DNA of 64,000 nt from Zhongshania aquimaris (GTDB lineage: Bacteria > Pseudomonadota > Gammaproteobacteria > Pseudomonadales > Spongiibacteraceae). Location of the stretch: the NCBI RefSeq assembly GCF_019312595.1, contig NZ_JAHWDQ010000006.1, positions 124,001-188,000 on the forward strand. The letters run 5' to 3'. Under the pieces are notes generated by a model, which was given only the letters and a program-made list of their open reading frames with translations, was not told the DNA's origin and did not search any database. Below, piece after piece: positions 48,773 through 57,597 of this stretch; the stretch's first letter is position 1, and each line of letters opens with the position of its first letter. Made by a program: the position numbers and the translations under genes.

Positions 48773-51426
48773 TGAGCCAATCCGCTTTACCGGATATTCA
48801 TGCACTGCCCCAGCCCGGCCAGTCAATCAAGACTTATAAAACCTACCTTAAAACGCTGGCCGCTGACCTCAAAACCCGCTTTGAAGCGGGGGAGCAAATT
48901 AGCGCGCTTGTCAAAATGCGCTCACTGCGCATAGACGAGTTATTGCAGGGCATTTGGCAAAGTTATCAATGGGGCGACGATATCACCCTAATCGCCGTTG
49001 GCGGTTATGGCCGCGGCGAACTACACCCCTACTCCGATATCGACTTACTCATACTTACCAGTGACGAAGGCGGTGACTATCGTGAAAATATCGAAGGCCT
49101 TATCACCCTACTCTGGGACATTAATTTAGAGATTGGGCACAGCGTGCGCACCATGAGCGAATGCGCGCAAGCCGCCGCTGATGACATCACCATTGCCACC
49201 AACCTGATGGAATCCCGCACCTTAGCCGGCAATTCCGAGCTGCAAACTCAATTAATGAACCTGGTAGGCCCCGAAAATATTTGGTCTAGCAGTGATTTTT
49301 TCCGCGCAAAATGGGACGAGCAAATACTTCGCCACCGGAAATTTGCCAACTCTGAATACAATCTCGAGCCGAATATTAAAAGCTCGCCAGGTGGTCTGCG
49401 CGATATTCAAATGATTGGCTGGGTTGTTAAACGACACTTTGGCGCCCAATCCATCGATGAACTCTTGGAGCGACAGTTCCTCAGCAAAGAGGAACTAGAC
49501 ACATTAAAAGAAGGCCAAGACTTTTTATGGAAGGTTCGCTTTGCATTGCACATTCTCGCCGGCCGTGAGGAAGATCGACTTTTATTTGACCACCAGCGCA
49601 CGCTAGCAGAGCAGTTCGGCTTTACCGACAGCGATGGCAAGCTCGCCGTCGAGCAGTTTATGCAACAGTACTACCGCTGGGTTATGCACCTTGGCGAGCT
49701 CAACGATGTATTGATGCAGCATTTCGACGAAACGATTCTGCGCGCCTGCGAAGCCGAAACCGTATTTGAGATCAACAGTCGCTTCCGAGTTCGCAACGGT
49801 CATATAGAAGTATGCAACGCCAAGGTGTTTACTAAAACGCCCTCCGCACTGATGGAAATTTTCGTCTTAATGGCGAGTAATAACGCCATTGATGGCGTGC
49901 GCGCCAGCACCATTCGACTCATCCGTAAATCTCATCATCTAATTGACAACCGCTTTCGCGCCGACCCCAAGAACAAGCGCTATTTTTTAGAGCTATTACG
50001 ATCACCACAGCGCGTAGCACTTAATCTACGCCGCATGAAGCGCTTTGGTATCCTCGACAAATTTATCCCCGCCTTTGCCGGTATTGTCGGTCAAATGCAG
50101 CACGACTTGTTCCACATTTATTCGGTCGATGCGCACACCCTAGAGCTAATTAAAAATATCAGCCGCTTCCGCTACCCAAGCATGGTTGAAAAATACCCGA
50201 TGGCGTGCCGAATTATGCAGCGCCTCCCCAAACCGGAATTGCTTTACTTAGCCGGACTATTCCACGACATCGCCAAAGGCCGCGGCGGCGACCACTCCAG
50301 CTTAGGTGCCGTTGATGCCCGCGAATTTTGTGAACAAATAGGCCTCAATAAGCGCGACGGCAATCTCGTCGCCTGGCTGGTTGAAAAACACCTTGAAATG
50401 TCATCGGTGTCGCAGCGCAAAGACATCCAAGACCCAGAGGTTATTCGCGACTTCGCCCTGACCATGGGTGATATACAGCACCTCGACTATCTATTCTGCC
50501 TCACCGTTGCAGACATCAACGCCACCAATCCCACCTTGTGGACATCGTGGCGCGCTTCATTAATGCGCCAGCTCTACGCCGAAACCCGCCGCGCCCTGCG
50601 TCGCGGACTGGAAAACCCAATCGACAAGCAAGAGTGGATTGCCGAAACCCAACTCGGCGCCATAGAAAAGCTGGAAGACTACGGTTTTACTGAGGCAGAA
50701 ATTCGTGCGCTCTGGGCCAATACCGGAGAAGACTACTTTATTCGTGAGCAAATCGACGACATCGTTTGGCACACCCGCGCCATTGCCAATCGCGTCAAAG
50801 CAAATGCCACCGTCGTCCTAATTAAAGAAGGCGGCCTATTGGACCACGCCGGCGTCAGCCAAATATTCGTCCATACCCGTGCCCGGGTCGGTTTATTTGC
50901 CTTGCTCGCCGAGGCAATGGAGCAACTCGATTTAAGCATTCAAGACGCCCGTATTTACAATAGCGGTACTGGCTACACCCTGGATACATTTTATGTCTTG
51001 GGCGCAGACGGCGAATCAATTGGCGACAACCCCAGCCGCATCTCTCACATTATTGAGTTTATGCGCGAACACCTAGAGCATCCTGAGCGATTTACTGAGG
51101 TGAATCGACGCACGCCGCGGCAAATGCGCCTTTTTTCAACACCAACCCGCACCAGCATGACCACGGATTTGAATAAAGCACAGACCATACTCGAAGTGAT
51201 CACCCCGGACCGACCAGGCCTGCTGGCGAGGCTCGGGCGTATTTTTAACCAGTATCATATACAACTTCAGAACGCGAAAATCGCCACCCTCGGCGAACGT
51301 GTAGAAGACGTATTTTTTATTACCGACGAAAATCAACGCCCGATCGACGACCCCAAGCTGTGCGAAGAAATACAGCAGGCGATCTGCCGTGAACTCGATG
51401 AAAAGGCCAATAGTAAAACCCTATGA
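48772..51426 (+). CDS. glnD: bifunctional uridylyltransferase/uridylyl-removing enzyme
   Basis: GlnD senses glutamine and adds or removes UMP on PII. The nucleotidyltransferase motif is GGYGRGELHPYSDIDLLIL, the HD hydrolase motif is LFHDIAKGRGGDHSSLG, and two ACT domains occupy the last 200 residues (TILEVITPDRPGLLARLGRIF). The length of 884 is normal. It is coupled to map upstream and dapC downstream. Confidence 0.98.
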   Translation: MSQSALPDIHALPQPGQSIKTYKTYLKTLAADLKTRFEAGEQISALVKMRSLRIDELLQGIWQSYQWGDDITLIAVGGYGRGELHPYSDIDLLILTSDEGGDYRENIEGLITLLWDINLEIGHSVRTMSECAQAAADDITIATNLMESRTLAGNSELQTQLMNLVGPENIWSSSDFFRAKWDEQILRHRKFANSEYNLEPNIKSSPGGLRDIQMIGWVVKRHFGAQSIDELLERQFLSKEELDTLKEGQDFLWKVRFALHILAGREEDRLLFDHQRTLAEQFGFTDSDGKLAVEQFMQQYYRWVMHLGELNDVLMQHFDETILRACEAETVFEINSRFRVRNGHIEVCNAKVFTKTPSALMEIFVLMASNNAIDGVRASTIRLIRKSHHLIDNRFRADPKNKRYFLELLRSPQRVALNLRRMKRFGILDKFIPAFAGIVGQMQHDLFHIYSVDAHTLELIKNISRFRYPSMVEKYPMACRIMQRLPKPELLYLAGLFHDIAKGRGGDHSSLGAVDAREFCEQIGLNKRDGNLVAWLVEKHLEMSSVSQRKDIQDPEVIRDFALTMGDIQHLDYLFCLTVADINATNPTLWTSWRASLMRQLYAETRRALRRGLENPIDKQEWIAETQLGAIEKLEDYGFTEAEIRALWANTGEDYFIREQIDDIVWHTRAIANRVKANATVVLIKEGGLLDHAGVSQIFVHTRARVGLFALLAEAMEQLDLSIQDARIYNSGTGYTLDTFYVLGADGESIGDNPSRISHIIEFMREHLEHPERFTEVNRRTPRQMRLFSTPTRTSMTTDLNKAQTILEVITPDRPGLLARLGRIFNQYHIQLQNAKIATLGERVEDVFFITDENQRPIDDPKLCEEIQQAICRELDEKANSKTL

Positions 51427-52640
51427 ATCCACATTTAAACACCTTACAAGCCTACCCCTTCGAGAAATTGCGGGTTTTATTTGACGGCACCACTGCGCCG
51501 TCACTTAGCCCAATCGCACTGTCAATTGGCGAACCTAAGCACCAATCACCCGCCTTCGTCAGTGAGGCAATTAGCGAAAATCTAGACAAGCTTAGTAACT
51601 ATCCCACGACCAAAGGCATTCCCGAATTACGACAAGCCATTTCAAACTGGGCTTGTAAGCGCTTTCATTTACCCGCTCTAGATCCAGAGACACAAATACT
51701 GCCGGTGAATGGCACACGCGAAGCTTTATTTGCCTTTGCACAAACGGTTGTCAGCGCAAGTGCAGACGCACTGGTATGCAGCCCCAATCCGTTTTACCAA
51801 ATATACGAAGGCGCAGCGTTACTTGCCGGCGCCCGGCCGGAGTTCTTAGCTTGCCGGCCAGAAAACGGCTTCATTCCAGATTTTAACGCCGTTAGCGAAA
51901 ACGTCTGGCAACGCTGCCAACTTTTGTTCATATGTACGCCCGGCAATCCCAGCGGCGCGGTCATGAGCAGCCAGCAATTGCAGAAGCTCATCGCCCTAGC
52001 CGACCAATATGACTTCGTTATTGCCAGCGACGAATGTTATTCAGAATTATATTTTGACGAAGCCAGCCCACCCACTGGACTGCTTCAAGCCTGCGCCGAA
52101 ATGGACCGCACTGATTTTCGACGCTGCGTGGTATTCCACAGCCTATCAAAGCGCTCAAATCTGCCCGGCTTACGCTCAGGTTTTGTTGCAGGCGATGCCG
52201 CCATTCTCAAGGATTTTTTGCTTTATCGCACTTACCACGGCTGCGCCATGCCGGTACAACATCAGCTAGCAAGCGTTGCGGCCTGGAATGACGAAACCCA
52301 CGTCATTGCCAACAGAGATCTTTACCGGCAGAAATTCGACGAGGTCTTAGGCATTCTCGACGGCTGCCTCGACGTCAGCTTGCCAGATGCGTCGTTTTAT
52401 CTTTGGGCGAAAACGCCAATTGCAGACACAGAATTCGCCCGCGGGCTCTTTGCCCAGCAACACGTCACAGTACTGCCTGGCAGCTACTTATCTCGAGAAG
52501 TTGATGGCTTTAATCCCGGCGCCAATTATGTGCGAATGGCTTTAGTTGCCGAACCAGAACAATGCGCAGAGGCAGCTCGGCGCATAAAAACCTATGTGCA
52601 AAGCCTGAACGATCAATCGACTAAAGGTAAGCAAGGGTAA
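51423..52640 (+). CDS. dapC: succinyldiaminopimelate transaminase
   Basis: This fold-type I aminotransferase acts in the succinylase branch of lysine and diaminopimelate synthesis. The PLP lysine is in HSLSKRSNLPGLRSGF; ALSIGEPKHQSPAFV near the start is typical of DapC in gammaproteobacteria. Four bases overlap glnD (ATGA). The glnD-dapC pairing, also in Pseudomonas, supports DapC over other class I enzymes. Confidence 0.92.
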   Translation: MNPHLNTLQAYPFEKLRVLFDGTTAPSLSPIALSIGEPKHQSPAFVSEAISENLDKLSNYPTTKGIPELRQAISNWACKRFHLPALDPETQILPVNGTREALFAFAQTVVSASADALVCSPNPFYQIYEGAALLAGARPEFLACRPENGFIPDFNAVSENVWQRCQLLFICTPGNPSGAVMSSQQLQKLIALADQYDFVIASDECYSELYFDEASPPTGLLQACAEMDRTDFRRCVVFHSLSKRSNLPGLRSGFVAGDAAILKDFLLYRTYHGCAMPVQHQLASVAAWNDETHVIANRDLYRQKFDEVLGILDGCLDVSLPDASFYLWAKTPIADTEFARGLFAQQHVTVLPGSYLSREVDGFNPGANYVRMALVAEPEQCAEAARRIKTYVQSLNDQSTKGKQG

Positions 52641-53293
52641 TGCTAAAAAAGGAGCGCGCAAACTATATTGCCAATCGCCTGCAAGAACTCTACCCAACGC
52701 AACCCGTACCGCTAGACCACAAAGATCCCTACACCTTACTGGTGGCCGTTTTACTTTCGGCCCAGTGCACCGACGCACGGGTAAACCAAATCACTCCAGC
52801 CTTATTCGAGCTGGCCGACAACCCCTTTGACATGGCCAAGCAGAACGTTGAAATCATCCGTGCCATCATTCGCCCCTGCGGTTTGTCACCGCAAAAATCT
52901 AGCGCTATAAAACGCCTGTCAGAAATTTTGGTAGAAAAATACAAGGGCGTCGTCCCCAAAGACATGGCCGCACTGGAAACCCTGCCCGGTGTAGGTCACA
53001 AAACGGCCAGCGTTGTTATGTCGCAAGCCTTTGGTGTACCCACCTTTCCCGTCGACACCCATATTCACCGCCTCGCCCAGCGATGGGGGCTGACTAACGG
53101 AAAGAACGTGGTACAAACTGAGAAAGACCTAAAAGCCTTATTTCCAAAAGAAAAATGGAATGCACTACATCTGCAGATTATTTTTTACGGACGCGAATTT
53201 TGCAGCGCCAGAGGCTGCGATGGCACTGTTTGCGAAATATGCACCACCTGCTACCCCCGCCGCAGAAATCCCAAGAAAGTACACAAGCCCTAG
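52640..53293 (+). CDS. nth: endonuclease III with atypical cluster-cysteine spacing
   Basis: This bifunctional DNA glycosylase/AP lyase removes oxidised pyrimidines. The helix-hairpin-helix LPGVGHKTASVV holds catalytic Lys121, and FPVDTHIHR holds Asp139. The [4Fe-4S] region differs from the textbook C-x6-C-x2-C-x5-C: cysteines are at 188, 193, 198, 201 and 204 (C-x4-C-x4-C-x2-C-x2-C). The basic tail RRRNPKKVHKP may bind DNA. Its ATG overlaps the dapC stop. Overall fold and catalytic residues make the glycosylase call secure. Confidence 0.93.
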   Translation: MLKKERANYIANRLQELYPTQPVPLDHKDPYTLLVAVLLSAQCTDARVNQITPALFELADNPFDMAKQNVEIIRAIIRPCGLSPQKSSAIKRLSEILVEKYKGVVPKDMAALETLPGVGHKTASVVMSQAFGVPTFPVDTHIHRLAQRWGLTNGKNVVQTEKDLKALFPKEKWNALHLQIIFYGREFCSARGCDGTVCEICTTCYPRRRNPKKVHKP

Positions 53294-53305
53294 CATCACA
53301 TACAT

Positions 53306-53330
53306 CTTGGTCCCCCACTCCGGGACCAAG
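53306..53330. terminator. hairpin between convergent nth and the phzF-like gene
   Basis: A 9-bp perfect stem CTTGGTCCC/GGGACCAAG with a 7-base loop lies between the two stop codons. No clear T run on either side. Confidence 0.6.
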
Positions 53331-53346
53331 AACTCAAACAGTACAT

Positions 53347-54141
53347 TTAGCCCAGTCGCAACTCACCACTCATGGTGCTTATCGCTTTGCCTGACAAAAC
53401 AACGATATCTCCGTCAATGGCAACGCCAAGCACACCGCCTCTGCGGGAAACCTGCTTGGCCACAAAATCTGTCTTAGCTAGCTTCTGCGCCCAGTAATGT
53501 GCCAGTGCGCAGTGAGCTGAACCGGTCACAGGATCTTCATCAATGCCGGCATTGGGAGCGAAAAAACGTGAGACGAAATCCAAGCCTGAGCCTTGCGCCC
53601 CCTTAGCGCTAACAATTAAACCTCGGCTATTTAAGGCCGCGATGGCCGGCAAATCTGGCGTAAAGTTTTGTACAGCCATCGCATCTTTCAACTCTATGAG
53701 GTAGTCCTCACCGGCAATAGCAGCACCAGATAACAACGCCGGTTTAACGATGGTTTGCGCCCAGCCTGTGGTGTCGCTGTTTACTGTGACGGTGATCGGA
53801 AAACGCATACTAACTACTGCTCCCATGCGCGAAACCCTAAGCTCGCCACTGCGGGTAGCAAAACGCAAAACTTCGTCGCTCACACCAAACTCTGTCCATA
53901 GTACATGTGCTGCCGCCAACGTGGCGTGACCACATAAATTCACTTCAATCATTGGAGTAAACCAGCGCAATGACCAACACCCATCACTCTGAAGTGCTAA
54001 ATAAGCCGTCTCTGACAAATTAAATTCAGCGGCGATTTGCTGCATCAAAGCATCGGACAAGTGACCTTCGACTAAACACACCGCCGCCGAGTTACCGGCA
54101 AATTTACGCTCCGTAAATGCGTCTACCACGACATATTTCAT
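53347..54141 (-). CDS. PhzF family isomerase/epimerase-like protein
   Basis: The 264-residue protein has the PhzF two-domain diaminopimelate-epimerase fold pattern: VVDAFTERKFAGNSAAVC at the start, the catalytic-type Glu44 in FNLSETAYL, LCGHATLAAAHVLW and GSAHCALAHYWAQKL. PhzF in phenazine synthesis isomerises DHHA, but most family members, this one likely included, have unknown substrates. It lies downstream of a small membrane protein gene and opposite a MocR-type regulator, which may control both. Confidence 0.9.
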   Translation of the reverse strand: MKYVVVDAFTERKFAGNSAAVCLVEGHLSDALMQQIAAEFNLSETAYLALQSDGCWSLRWFTPMIEVNLCGHATLAAAHVLWTEFGVSDEVLRFATRSGELRVSRMGAVVSMRFPITVTVNSDTTGWAQTIVKPALLSGAAIAGEDYLIELKDAMAVQNFTPDLPAIAALNSRGLIVSAKGAQGSGLDFVSRFFAPNAGIDEDPVTGSAHCALAHYWAQKLAKTDFVAKQVSRRGGVLGVAIDGDIVVLSGKAISTMSGELRLG

Positions 54142-54180
54142 TTTCTTTATTCCCTAAAAGCCATTCCAGCGCCGCAGCGA

Positions 54181-54366
54181 CTAGTGAATATTCCACCACC
54201 AGCCGTTCTCATGCGCCAAAACTAGTGTGTCGCCAGAGTGCAGAACCAATATACACCGCAGTAGCACAAACAGTAATGACAAGCCTACAACGGCCAAATA
54301 AAGCACAAGTACAACTTTGTCACCACCAGCAAACAAACGGTGAATACGATAAACCATTGAATTCAT
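54181..54366 (-). CDS. small hypothetical membrane protein, 61 residues
   Basis: I do not recognise this protein. It has a short basic N-terminus (MVYRIHRLFAGGDK), one long hydrophobic segment (about 18-42, VVLVLYLAVVGLSLLFVLL) and a polar, Trp-rich end (ENGWWWNIH). The ATG at 54366 has GAGGT six bases upstream; the frame stays open to 54474 but those codons cover the regulatory region. The 39-base gap to the phzF-like gene on the same strand suggests one transcript. It could be a chance frame, but the ribosome site and membrane profile favour a real gene. Confidence 0.55.
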   Translation of the reverse strand: MNSMVYRIHRLFAGGDKVVLVLYLAVVGLSLLFVLLRCILVLHSGDTLVLAHENGWWWNIH

Positions 54367-54412
54367 GACGCCACCTCGATTGAGGGGAACACTGTATGAT
54401 GACGCCAAAAAC

Positions 54413-54485
54413 CATAACAGATACACTACATCGAAATTGATACGGTACAGACATAGTTTTATTGAAACTGGCATGCATAACAGAT
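54413..54485. promoter_or_regulatory. phased direct repeats in front of the MocR gene
   Basis: CATAACAGAT occurs exactly at 54413-54422 and 54476-54485, with a related CGGTACAGAC at 54443-54452. Spacings of 30 and 33 bases are about three helical turns. MocR regulators typically bind direct repeats, so this is a candidate operator in the divergent region. Confidence 0.45.
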
Positions 54486-54500
54486 GGAGAGAAAGTCGTT

Positions 54501-55922
54501 ATGGCACCACGATATCGAGTTTTGGCGAGCCAGATTGCCGGTGACATTGAAAACGGCCTACTCCAAGCCGGCAACAAATTACCCGGCTTACGCCACATCA
54601 GCAAGCAGCACGATGTCAGTTTATCCACTGCAATGGCCGCCTATCGCTACCTAGAGCGCGAACAGTATATAGAAGCCAGACCCAGATCAGGCTTTTACAT
54701 TAAACCCCGATTCGAAAACGAGATTGAGAGCCCACGGCTATCGCACCCAGACTCGACACCAAAATTAGTCAGCAATCAGCAGCGCGTCATGCAGGTAATC
54801 TCAGCATCAAATCAGCCTGGAATGTTGCGGCTCGGTGCAACGGTGCCCGATGCCAGCTTTTTACCTGTGGCGTCGCTGGAAAGAGCGTTGTCTGCGGCAG
54901 CTCGTCACCCCTACGGCCGCAATCATAACTACGACTTTCCGCCCGGCTATATTGGCCTGCGCAAAGAGCTCGCCAAACGCATGAATCAGTTAGGATGCCG
55001 TGTTCATCACGATGAGATCATGATTACCCAGGGCTGCCAAGAAGCGCTATTTTTAGCCTTGAAAGTCTGCTGTAAGGCTGGCGATGTTGTTGCACTTGAG
55101 TCGCCAGTTTTTTATGGATTGCTACAAATTATCGACACACTGGGCTTACAGGCTCTTGAAATACCCACCGACCCGAAGCAGGGAATTTCACTTGAAGCCC
55201 TGCAATTGGCCGTTGAAAAGTGGCCAGTAAAAGCCTGCGTTGTGATCACTAATTTTAGTAACCCCACAGGGGCAAGTCTTAGCAGCGAACGCAAAAAGAC
55301 GTTGGTAGACATGTTGGCGAGAAACAATATCCCACTTATTGAGGACGACATATACGGTGACCTAAGTTTCGCAACACAGCGCCCTGGAGTTGCCAAACAG
55401 TATGATAATAGTGGGAATAACCTTTACTGCTCCTCTTTATCCAAAACCTTGTCACCCAGCCTGCGAATCGGCTGGATCGCGGGTGGGTCTTATATAGAGG
55501 AGTTAAATTATCAGAAGTTTACCGCCAACGCCGCCAATGCGACGCTGCCGCAACTCGCTGCTGAGCGGCTGCTTATCAGCGGAGAGTACGATCGCCACTT
55601 ACACCGCATGCGCGCTGCAGCAGCGAGTTCAATGAGCAGAATTAGAGAACATTTGGCAAAGTATATGCCGGCGGGCACGCGGATCACTCAACCCCAAGGT
55701 GGCTACACCCTGTGGATCGAATTAGCGGAAAACATAGACACGCTAAAGCTAGCGGAGAAGGCACTCGCTGAAAATATCAGTATTGCCGCCGGCCCCTTAT
55801 TTAGCGCCAGCGACAAATACAAAAACTGCTTTCGCGTTTCATGCGCCCTACCATGGAACGAGGAGATCGATAACGGCCTCAGACGCCTTGGCGCACTTGC
55901 CCACTCTCTATCTCTCAGCTAA
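54501..55922 (+). CDS. MocR-type transcriptional regulator (GntR wHTH fused to aminotransferase domain)
   Basis: Residues 1-70 form a GntR winged helix (RVLASQIAGDIENGLLQAGNKLPGLRHISKQHDVS, shown in pieces as LASQIAGDIENGLL and LRHISKQHDVS). Residues about 110-473 are a class I aminotransferase domain with PLP lysine in YCSSLSKTLSPSLRIGW. MocR proteins use PLP or amino-compound binding to change DNA contacts. The ATG at 54501 is chosen over the TTG at 54462. Such regulators often act on the divergent neighbour, here the small membrane protein and PhzF-like gene; that target is inference. The length is 473 residues. Confidence 0.9.
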   Translation: MAPRYRVLASQIAGDIENGLLQAGNKLPGLRHISKQHDVSLSTAMAAYRYLEREQYIEARPRSGFYIKPRFENEIESPRLSHPDSTPKLVSNQQRVMQVISASNQPGMLRLGATVPDASFLPVASLERALSAAARHPYGRNHNYDFPPGYIGLRKELAKRMNQLGCRVHHDEIMITQGCQEALFLALKVCCKAGDVVALESPVFYGLLQIIDTLGLQALEIPTDPKQGISLEALQLAVEKWPVKACVVITNFSNPTGASLSSERKKTLVDMLARNNIPLIEDDIYGDLSFATQRPGVAKQYDNSGNNLYCSSLSKTLSPSLRIGWIAGGSYIEELNYQKFTANAANATLPQLAAERLLISGEYDRHLHRMRAAAASSMSRIREHLAKYMPAGTRITQPQGGYTLWIELAENIDTLKLAEKALAENISIAAGPLFSASDKYKNCFRVSCALPWNEEIDNGLRRLGALAHSLSLS

Positions 55923-55923
55923 G

Positions 55924-56643
55924 TTAAGCCGGCAATTCGGCATTGTGGTAGATGTTTTGCACATCATCTAAGTCGTTGAGCATGTCCATGAATTTTTCAA
56001 ACATGGCCACGTCATCACCCTCAACTGGCGAGGTGTTTTGCGCAAGGAATTGAATCTCATCCACGTCGAAATCTGCCACGCCCATTTCGATCAATGCCTG
56101 CTTGGCTTTGAAGTAATCAGTGTTTGGTGCGAAGACAGAAATTTTACCGCCCTCTTTCTCAATATCACTGACATCGACATCGGCTTCCATCAGCGCTTCC
56201 AGGGCCGCCTCTTCATCTTCGCCATCAAAGACAAAGATCGCAGAGTGATCGAACATGTGGCTGACGCTTCCTTGGGTGCCTATTTTACTTTTGGTTTTGG
56301 TGAAACATAAGCGCACATCGCCAAAGGTACGATTTGGGTTATCAGTTAAACACTCAATAATAACCATGCAATTACCAGGACCATAGCCTTCGTAGCGGGC
56401 GAGTGAGAAATCTTCACCGCCTCCGCCTTTGGCTTTTTCGATGGCTTTTTCAATTACGTGGGTCGGCACCTGATCTTTCTTGGCGCGCTCAATCATCCCC
56501 CGCAGTGCCAAATTACCAGCCGGGTCGAAACCACCCGCCTTGGCGCACACATAAATTTCACGTCCGTATTTACTGTAAACCTTGGCCTTGGCATCTGAGG
56601 TTTTGGCCATGGAATCTTTGCGGTTTTGGTAGGCTCTGCCCAT
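55924..56643 (-). CDS. YebC/PmpR family protein, YeeN type
   Basis: This 239-residue protein belongs to the YebC/TACO1 family, named as transcriptional regulators and more recently tied to translation of difficult peptide stretches. [17 protein letters not shown]-like [30 protein letters not shown] and [13 protein letters not shown] are diagnostic. The N-terminus ([31 protein letters not shown]) lacks the GHSKW core of YebC and matches the YeeN subgroup. The C-terminus ends [12 protein letters not shown]. It converges on the MocR gene with one base between the stops. Confidence 0.92.
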   Translation of the reverse strand: MGRAYQNRKDSMAKTSDAKAKVYSKYGREIYVCAKAGGFDPAGNLALRGMIERAKKDQVPTHVIEKAIEKAKGGGGEDFSLARYEGYGPGNCMVIIECLTDNPNRTFGDVRLCFTKTKSKIGTQGSVSHMFDHSAIFVFDGEDEEAALEALMEADVDVSDIEKEGGKISVFAPNTDYFKAKQALIEMGVADFDVDEIQFLAQNTSPVEGDDVAMFEKFMDMLNDLDDVQNIYHNAELPA

Positions 56644-56802
56644 TGCGCTGCTCCGCTGAAAATAACAAAGACACGGATTTTACAGTCAGGTATTCAGATA
56701 GGGAAACTTTTCGTGACATTCCCGCCAATAACTTAGCCGCACTGAGCATTACCACCCTAAAACGGCGGCAAAATCGCGTTTTTATAAGCGCTAGCGGGCA
56801 CG

Positions 56803-57558
56803 TCAGCGCAAAAATGCCTGACCACCGTCGATGGGCAAAGTGTGGCCTGTGATATAGGCCGCATCCGGTCCGCACAGAAATACCACCACTCTGCCAACAT
56901 CTTCTTCGCAGTCGCCAACCCGACCTAAGGGGACAGTGCACAAGAAGTCTTCAACATCGTCACCACCACCTTCTACCCAGCGATTCATCGCCGGCGACAT
57001 CGCTAGCGGCATGATGCAATTTACTCGGACATTATCTTCGCCCCACTCGCAGGCGGCGGCCCTACTAAGGGCGCGCGTGGCCTCCTTGGCAGCCGCGTAG
57101 GCACCAAAACCCGACGAGTCTGAACGCATTGCGGCTGAGCTAGCCAAATTGACGATACTGCCGTCGCCTCGCAAGAAGGGGTAACAGGCTCTCATAAAAC
57201 GCAGGGTCGCCAGCGGGCCGGAATCCATCCCATCGAGGTATTCGTCTTCACTTATTTCCAGGAGATTGCCAAGGGGGACGATTTGGGCATTGTTCACAAG
57301 AATGTCGATGCCGCCAAATTCATCAACAATCTCTAAGACCGCCGCATCGATATCTTCAGCTTCGGTAACATCGCATACAAAGGCCTGCGCCTCGCCCCCA
57401 CGCCTATGTATTTCTGCACAGGTCGCTTCAAGCGTTGCTAAGGTTCGCCCCAACACCGCCACAGTGGCGCCTTCAGCAGCTAAGGCAAAGGCAATACCGG
57501 CGCCAACGCCTTGGCCGCCACCTGTTACCACCGCTATTTTGTTCTGCAGAATAGCCAT
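56803..57558 (-). CDS. SDR family oxidoreductase (next to LuxR paralogue 2)
   Basis: This is a 251-residue classical SDR: VTGGGQGVGAGIA cofactor motif, NNAQ at 89-92, catalytic Ser141, Tyr154 and Lys158 (YAAAK), and C-terminal ITGHTLPIDGGQ. NNAQ instead of NNAG and the Asp/Glu-rich loop near 205-220 (GGGDDVEDF) are slightly unusual. The substrate is unknown. AGGGGAG upstream supports the ATG at 57558. It lies 39 bases downstream of the LuxR gene on the same strand, so they are likely co-transcribed. Confidence 0.88.
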   Translation of the reverse strand: MAILQNKIAVVTGGGQGVGAGIAFALAAEGATVAVLGRTLATLEATCAEIHRRGGEAQAFVCDVTEAEDIDAAVLEIVDEFGGIDILVNNAQIVPLGNLLEISEDEYLDGMDSGPLATLRFMRACYPFLRGDGSIVNLASSAAMRSDSSGFGAYAAAKEATRALSRAAACEWGEDNVRVNCIMPLAMSPAMNRWVEGGGDDVEDFLCTVPLGRVGDCEEDVGRVVVFLCGPDAAYITGHTLPIDGGQAFLR

Positions 57559-57597
57559 CACGCACACTCCCCTAAGGACGAATGTGGCCAGCCAGAT

